Assembly (NCBI GenBank): GCA_013695915.1
Contig: JACCZN010000023.1
Span: 1 to 32,913 of the forward strand
Length of the DNA stretch: 32,913 nt
DNA from: Rubrobacter sp.
GTDB lineage: Bacteria > Actinomycetota > Rubrobacteria > Rubrobacterales > Rubrobacteraceae
Direction: 5' to 3'
Numbering within the stretch: the stretch's first letter is position 1; each line of letters begins with the position of its first letter. Below, in pieces: positions 27,760 through 32,913 of this stretch. Made by a program: the position numbers and the translations under genes. The notes under the pieces are model-generated. The model was not told where the DNA came from. It saw nothing but the letters and a program-made list of their open reading frames with translations, and searched no databases.

Positions 27760-27924
27760 CACGGAACGAAACCTTCCCGATTCCCCGAGAACGCTACAGA
27801 GTTACCGAAGTCTTTCATATCTCCCGTCTGACTACTCATCGGCTGCGACGGACCGTCGAAAGTCGCCTACCTGTTCTGTCGCGCCGTGTGGTACGGGCCA
27901 CGGCCGGACGCGGCCCCCGCTATC

Positions 27925-28905
27925 CTACTCTTCCACCTCGCTGTCCGGGGGCAGGTAGAGCGCCCGGCCGAGCGGGTTGTCGTGGTGGCTCCAGCCGTCG
28001 GGGCTCACGTTGCTCATGGTCTCGAGGAACATGGCCGTGCGGGCGTCGAGGTTGTCTATGAAGTGGACCAGGAGTGCCTCGAGCGTCTTCGGCTGCTCGG
28101 GGGAACCGTACTCGACCTCCCCGTGGTGGGAGAGCATTATGTGCGAGACTTGCAGGGCGAGGCCCTCGGGGAAGTCCGGCAGGCGGCTTATATACGAGGC
28201 CATCATCCGGTCCCCGAGGACCACGTGCCCCTGGAGGCGGCCCGGCGTGGTGTAGGAGAAGCCGCCCCGGCCCCAGGAGAGCTCCTGTAGCTTGCCGATG
28301 TCATGGAAGATAACGCCGAAGACGAGCAGGTCCCGGTCTACCGGGTAGATGTCGGCGAGCGACCGCGCGATCCTGCAGCAGTGGACCGCGTGCTCCAGGA
28401 GCCCCCCGATACGGGCGTGGTGCATGGTCTTTGCCGCCGGGGCCTGGCAGAAAGCCTCCCAGAACTCCGCGTCGGAGACCATGGACTGGAAGAGACCCGC
28501 CAGGTGCTCATTCTCCAAGTCCGCCCCGGCGAGCTCTATCTCGGCGGCGAGCAGCTCGCGGTCCTTCTCCGTGGCCGGTACGTAGTCCTCCTCCGAGACG
28601 TCGGACTTCGAGAGGGTCTGCATCCGCTCCACCTTGACCTGCAGCATCCCGCGGTACTCGTGGGCGCTCCCCTCGACGCGGACGTACTCCGGGCCCGAGA
28701 GGCCGTTGGCGAGCTCGCCCGGCAGCCGCCACATCCGCGCGTCCACGGACCCCGTGCGGTCCCCGAGCTTGAGCGAGAGGTAGGAGGCCCCGCGGCTGTC
28801 GGTGCGTACCGTACAGTCGGTGGCGAGGAACGTGGAGCTCACGCTCATTCCCGGTTCGAGGTCCCGGACCCAGTGCTTCTCTTTGTTCAGAGCGCAACCT
28901 TTCAA
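27925..28905 (-). CDS. YhaM-like 3'-5' exoribonuclease (OB fold + HD domain)
   Basis: VRDLEPGMSVSSTFLATDC OB-type N-terminus, MHHARIGGLLEHAVHCCRIA and FHDIGKLQEL HD motifs, LSHHGEVEYGSPEQPKTLEA. TTG start uncertain. Confidence 0.88.
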   Translation of the reverse strand: MKGCALNKEKHWVRDLEPGMSVSSTFLATDCTVRTDSRGASYLSLKLGDRTGSVDARMWRLPGELANGLSGPEYVRVEGSAHEYRGMLQVKVERMQTLSKSDVSEEDYVPATEKDRELLAAEIELAGADLENEHLAGLFQSMVSDAEFWEAFCQAPAAKTMHHARIGGLLEHAVHCCRIARSLADIYPVDRDLLVFGVIFHDIGKLQELSWGRGGFSYTTPGRLQGHVVLGDRMMASYISRLPDFPEGLALQVSHIMLSHHGEVEYGSPEQPKTLEALLVHFIDNLDARTAMFLETMSNVSPDGWSHHDNPLGRALYLPPDSEVEE

Positions 28906-29002
28906 GACTACTGCCGCCCCGGTGCCGCTACTATCCCCGGGCCCCGTAGTCTAGCTCAAAAGCCGGGTCCCAAGATAGCCGCTGCGGGACGCGTACGAAG
29001 GG

Positions 29003-30220
29003 CTAACGCTCCCGCAACCCGTGCTCGCGCTTGACCTCCAGTATCCGCTCGACGGAGGCCTCTACCTGCTCGCGGGGTATCTCCCCGCTCTCGACCGCCT
29101 GTACTACGGCCTCGTGGGCTGCGGCCTGCTCCGCCGCGGAGCCGGAGACGATCATCATGTCCGCACCGGCGGCGACCGCTGCGACCGCCGCCCGGGCCGT
29201 GGAGCCGCCCTGCAGGGCCCCCTCCATGCTGAGGTCGTCGGTAATTATGACGCCCCCGAAGCCGAGGTCCTCCCGCAGCAGGCGCAGGGCCTCCGGGGAG
29301 AGGCTCGTGGGCCGGTCGGGGTCTATCGCCGGGTAGATCAGATGCCCCACCATCACCATCGGCACCCCGGCCTCTACCGCCCGCCGGAACGGGGGCAGGT
29401 CCACGGTCCTCACGGTCTGCATGTCGTGGTCTACGACGGGCTGGCCGACGTGGGAGTCGGCCCTCGCCGGGCCGTGGTTCGGGAAGTGCTTGGCCGCGGA
29501 GACGATGCCGGCTGCCTCGTAACCTTCCACGGCCGCCGCGCCCATCCGGCCCACGAGCTCCGGGTCGGAACCGAACGACCGGCTCCCGATAGCCGCCCCG
29601 TCACCGGCGTCCACCACGGGCGCGAAGTTAGTGTTCACGCCCGCCCGCAGGAGCGACCGTCCTATCCGCTCGCTCGCCGCGCGGGCCTCCTCCGGGTCGC
29701 CTCGCCCCCCGATCTCCGCCGCGGACGGCTCCGGGGCTACCCAGGGCGCGTGAGCTACCTCTCCCCCCTCGTGGTCGGCAGCTATAAGGAGCGGCACCGG
29801 GGGGCCCTTCTCCGTCGAAAGCCCCTGTAGCTCCTCCGTGAGGGACCGGGTCTGCTGCTCACCTTGCATGTTGTAGCCGAAGAACAAAATGCCACCGATG
29901 TTGCGGTCCCGGATCATGCCTTCCACGTAACCGTCCGGCTCCGTGCCGGTCATCCCGACGACGAACATCTGCCCTACCGCGTCCCGGATCTCCATCCGCT
30001 CTACCTCCCCGGCTACTCGCTCTTCCGATGTCGTCTCTTCTCCGCCGCCGGTGCGAGCGGCGGTCTCTCCGGCGGTAGTCTCTCTATCGATCGTCCCACC
30101 GGCACCCTCACTACCGGTACCCGAGCAGCCGGCGAGCACCATAGCGAACACCGTCAGCAGGAAGACTCGCAGGCAGGAGTTCGCCGCCGGAGGGGGGTGA
30201 GATCCGATTCTCTCGCGCAT
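29003..30220 (-). CDS. Glycoside hydrolase family 3 lipoprotein, beta-N-acetylhexosaminidase (NagZ-like)
   Basis: Lipobox VLAGC, LIAADHEGGEVAH, KHFPNHGPARADSH, GVIITDDLSMEGAL. Confidence 0.88.
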   Translation of the reverse strand: MRERIGSHPPPAANSCLRVFLLTVFAMVLAGCSGTGSEGAGGTIDRETTAGETAARTGGGEETTSEERVAGEVERMEIRDAVGQMFVVGMTGTEPDGYVEGMIRDRNIGGILFFGYNMQGEQQTRSLTEELQGLSTEKGPPVPLLIAADHEGGEVAHAPWVAPEPSAAEIGGRGDPEEARAASERIGRSLLRAGVNTNFAPVVDAGDGAAIGSRSFGSDPELVGRMGAAAVEGYEAAGIVSAAKHFPNHGPARADSHVGQPVVDHDMQTVRTVDLPPFRRAVEAGVPMVMVGHLIYPAIDPDRPTSLSPEALRLLREDLGFGGVIITDDLSMEGALQGGSTARAAVAAVAAGADMMIVSGSAAEQAAAHEAVVQAVESGEIPREQVEASVERILEVKREHGLRER

Positions 30221-30319
30221 CTGGACCTCCTATCGGACACCCGCACCGAGACTCCCCTTCATACCGGGAACAGTTTAACCGCTGAGAGGCGGGGCTTTCT
30301 CGGGTATTCTTCGGGTGGC

Positions 30320-31687
30320 GTGATCGAGCTTCACTACGAGTCTGGCACCCTCCTGGCCTCCGGGGCTTCTCCGGAGGAACTTCCTGCGGCCTTCGTGAGA
30401 GACGACCGCACCGGGCAGTGGCGAGCCCCCGCGAGCGCCTACCGCGCGGCGGTGCTCGGCCTGCGCGAGGCCGGTCTCCCGTACAAGGACGGAGCCGCCC
30501 GCTTCGAGAAGCTCTCCCTGGAGTCCCGCATCGCGATGGAGCCCCGGCCGTACCAGAGGGAAGCGCTGGCCGCCTGGCGCGGCGGCGAACCGGAGCTGCG
30601 CGGCGTCGTGGTCCTCCCGACCGGTGCCGGAAAGACCGCCGTCGCCGTGACCGCCATAGAGCGCGTCGGGCGGAGCACCCTGGTCGTCGTACCGACCCTC
30701 GCCCTTATGAAGCAGTGGTACTCGGTGCTCTCCGACGCCTTCGGCGGCTCCGTGACGGTCGGCCTCCTGGGCGGCGGCTACCACGAGATAACGCCGCTCA
30801 CGGTCACGACCTACGACTCGGCCTACATCCACGCCGAGCGCTACGGCGACCGGTTCGCCCTCGCGGTCTTCGACGAGGTCCACCACCTGCCCGCCCCGAA
30901 GAACGCCATCATCCCGAAGATGATGGTCGCGCCGTACTCCCTGGGGCTGACCGCCACCCCCGAGCGCCCCGACGGCGGCCACGAGGAGCTCCCGGACCTC
31001 GTGGGCCCCGTCTGCTACCGGCGTTCGGCGGAGGACTTCGCCGGGACCTACCTGGCCTCCTACGAGCAGATCCGCATCCCCATAGAGCTCACGGCCCACG
31101 AGCGGTACGAGTACGCCCAGGCCGATGCCCTCTACCGGGACTTTCTCCACAAGCACCGGCTCTCCATGCGCTCGCCCGAGGACTGGCAGCACTTTATCAT
31201 GGTCGCCTCGACCAGCCACTCCGGCGGGAGGGAGGCGCTCCTTGCAGCCCGGCGTCGGCGGGAGATACAGGCGGGCGCAATGCGTAAGGGCACGACCCTG
31301 GAGGCCCTCCTCAAGCAGCACTGGGAGGACCGGAGCATAATCTTCACCAAGAGCGTCGACGAAGTCTACAATCTCTCGGAGCGGTTCCTGATCCCCGGCA
31401 TAACCTACGAGACCCCGGCCCGCGAGCGGAAGGAGGTCCTGGACCGCTTCCGGGAGGGCCGGTACCGGGCCATTATCGCCTCGGACGTGCTGAACGAGGG
31501 CGTGGACGTCCCGGACGCCAACGTCGCCATCATCCTGGCCGGCAGCGCCTCCCATCGCGAGTACGTCCAGCGCCTCGGTCGCATCCTGCGCCCCAAAGAC
31601 GGCAAGAGGGCCCTGCTCTACGAGCTGGTGACCTCAGAGACCGGCGAGGAGTTCACGGCCCACCGGCGCCGGGAGGTGGCCCGCTAG
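30320..31687 (+). CDS. XPB-like superfamily 2 helicase
   Basis: VVLPTGAGKT, VVVPTLALMKQWYSVL, FDEVHHLPA, LGLTATPERPDG, SIIFTKSVDEVYNL, ASDVLNEGVDVPDANVAI, YVQRLGRILRP. GTG start. Confidence 0.9.
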   Translation: MIELHYESGTLLASGASPEELPAAFVRDDRTGQWRAPASAYRAAVLGLREAGLPYKDGAARFEKLSLESRIAMEPRPYQREALAAWRGGEPELRGVVVLPTGAGKTAVAVTAIERVGRSTLVVVPTLALMKQWYSVLSDAFGGSVTVGLLGGGYHEITPLTVTTYDSAYIHAERYGDRFALAVFDEVHHLPAPKNAIIPKMMVAPYSLGLTATPERPDGGHEELPDLVGPVCYRRSAEDFAGTYLASYEQIRIPIELTAHERYEYAQADALYRDFLHKHRLSMRSPEDWQHFIMVASTSHSGGREALLAARRRREIQAGAMRKGTTLEALLKQHWEDRSIIFTKSVDEVYNLSERFLIPGITYETPARERKEVLDRFREGRYRAIIASDVLNEGVDVPDANVAIILAGSASHREYVQRLGRILRPKDGKRALLYELVTSETGEEFTAHRRREVAR

Positions 31688-32913
31688 TGCTCCGCGGCGA
31701 GCACGTGATGGCCCGCCTGCAGAAAGGTCATCTCATCCCCCACCGGCTCTCGCCGGAGAACGGGCGCGTCCGGGAGGTCGCCGGCGCGCTGTGCAGCCTC
31801 TACGCCGCTCACGAGGGAGCCCCCCGGCGGCGGCTCGAAGAGGGGCTTGCGGCGGCCGAGGAGGAGCTGGGGCCGCGGCTGGACCCCCGCCGGGGCTTCA
31901 AGGTGGTCCGGGCGCTCGCCAAGCTCCTGGAGGAGCGCGCCGCGTGGGTCTCCCCGACGGAGTCCGACCCGTACACGCTCCGGACCCGCCTCTTCGAGCT
32001 CGCCGCCGCCCTGCCGGAGCCCCCGGCCTCCGAGCCCGGCCTGCTCGGCTCCCCGACCCGCGAGGAGCTTCTCTCCCGCCTCGCGGAGGAGACGGGGCAG
32101 GGCGACCCCGCGGCCCTCATGTACGCCGACCGCCAGGGCGCGCAGCTCCTCGGCGAGTTCGACGAGCCCTCGCCGGAGGAGCTCGTAGACCGCTACAACA
32201 CGGCCCAGGTACAGGCCGTCCTGTACTCCGCCCGCGAGATGACCGTGGAGCTCGGGCAGGGAGCCGACGCCCGGCTCGTCTTCCGGTACGTCAAGCTCCT
32301 GGGTCTGATCTTCGAGCTCGAGGAGACCGCCTCTGGATACCGTCTCCGCCTCGACGGCCCGCTCTCCCTTTTCGGGAGCACCCGCAAGTACGGCCTGCGC
32401 CTCGCCAAGTTCCTCCCCGGCCTCCTGCTCACCGCCCCCTGGAAGCTCCGGGCGAGCGTGGAGTGGAAGGGCCGGGAGGCCGAGCTCCGGCTGGACTCCG
32501 AGTCCTGCGGCCTCGGGAGCCACTACAGGGGCGGCGGAGACGCAGGAGACGAGGACGGAGTCCGGGAGGCCTTCGTAAAAGCCTGGGCCCGCGCCCGGGA
32601 GACCGGCGGCTGGGAGCTGGAGGAGGGAGCCGGCATACTGCCCTTCCCGGAGAAGCGGACCGCCCTGGTCCCGGACTTCACCCTCCGCCGGGACGACACC
32701 GGAGAGCGGGCGCACCTCGAGATCCTGGGCTTCTGGTCCGAGCGGCAGCTCGTGGAGCGCGTAGCCCTGCTCCGGGAGTCCCGCAGAAGGGGAGACCGCG
32801 TCCTGATCGCCGCCTCAGAGAACCTCGGCCCTTCCAACGAGACCCTTTCGGAGGCCGCCGGGGGCGAGGTCATCTCCTTCAAGAACCGCCTGGACCCAAA
32901 GGCCGTCCTCGCC
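31687..32913 (+). CDS. Bax1/DUF790-family PD-(D/E)xK nuclease, truncated by window edge
   Basis: Manual translation from GTG 31687 (shares G with XPB stop TAG), open to the end. LVDRYNTAQVQAVLYSAREM and LVPDFTLRRDDTGERAHLEILGFWSERQLVERV match DUF790/Bax1. Not in ORF track. Confidence 0.87.
   Translation, partial: MLRGEHVMARLQKGHLIPHRLSPENGRVREVAGALCSLYAAHEGAPRRRLEEGLAAAEEELGPRLDPRRGFKVVRALAKLLEERAAWVSPTESDPYTLRTRLFELAAALPEPPASEPGLLGSPTREELLSRLAEETGQGDPAALMYADRQGAQLLGEFDEPSPEELVDRYNTAQVQAVLYSAREMTVELGQGADARLVFRYVKLLGLIFELEETASGYRLRLDGPLSLFGSTRKYGLRLAKFLPGLLLTAPWKLRASVEWKGREAELRLDSESCGLGSHYRGGGDAGDEDGVREAFVKAWARARETGGWELEEGAGILPFPEKRTALVPDFTLRRDDTGERAHLEILGFWSERQLVERVALLRESRRRGDRVLIAASENLGPSNETLSEAAGGEVISFKNRLDPKAVLA

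Noticed and set aside
28940-28975. GGCCCCGTAGTCTAGCTCAAAAGCCGGGTCCC resembling a tRNA 5' half
   Set aside because: No anticodon arm, T-arm or matching acceptor 3' strand could be folded. Probably chance or a promoter region.
29864-30319. 5' extension of the XPB ORF (607 aa in track)
   Set aside because: The extension runs antisense through nagZ. XPB-like sequence begins around VIELHYESGTLLASG at GTG 30320.
1-32913. CRISPR arrays, IS elements, prophage genes, integrases, additional tRNAs or rRNA
   Set aside because: No regularly spaced repeats, transposase motifs or other tRNA-like T-arms were noticed on either strand.

Overview
High-GC bacterial chromosomal window, probably a Rubrobacter-like deep actinobacterium (lineage is inference). 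It is almost entirely coding, with a co-directional minus-strand run from ~25.5 kb down to 1. In minus-strand order: selA-selB-tRNA(Sec)-moaC; sirC-hemA-hemC-cobA/hemD-hemB-hemL (C5 heme/siroheme); a small unknown protein; ubiE/menG; polyprenyl diphosphate synthase; a TrzA-type amidohydrolase; a TPR protein; tatA; a UbiA prenyltransferase; an LPG-synthase/UPF0104-type membrane protein; an archaeal-type topoisomerase IA; a PuuD-like amidotransferase; tmk; holB; an MFS transporter; a P1/DmpA peptidase; and a small unknown protein. A secreted protein is cut by the left edge. The right part holds two small unknown proteins, an F420-associated DUF2342-type zincin, a second TatA/B protein, a YhaM-like HD exoribonuclease, a NagZ-like lipoprotein, and a two-gene XPB helicase + Bax1/DUF790 nuclease operon cut by the right edge. 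The partial Bax1 gene and the left-edge signal-peptide gene are missing from the supplied ORF track. Points most worth checking: the XPB-Bax1 pair, the archaeal-type topA beside tmk-holB, the unusual 12-bp acceptor/T branch of tRNA(Sec), the apparent lack of a canonical start codon for full-length holB, a TGCAA-N4-TTGCA palindrome ahead of the heme operon, and a small unknown gene between hemL and menG. I found no mobile elements, CRISPR arrays or rRNA. No searches could be run, so family names rest on motifs read by eye.
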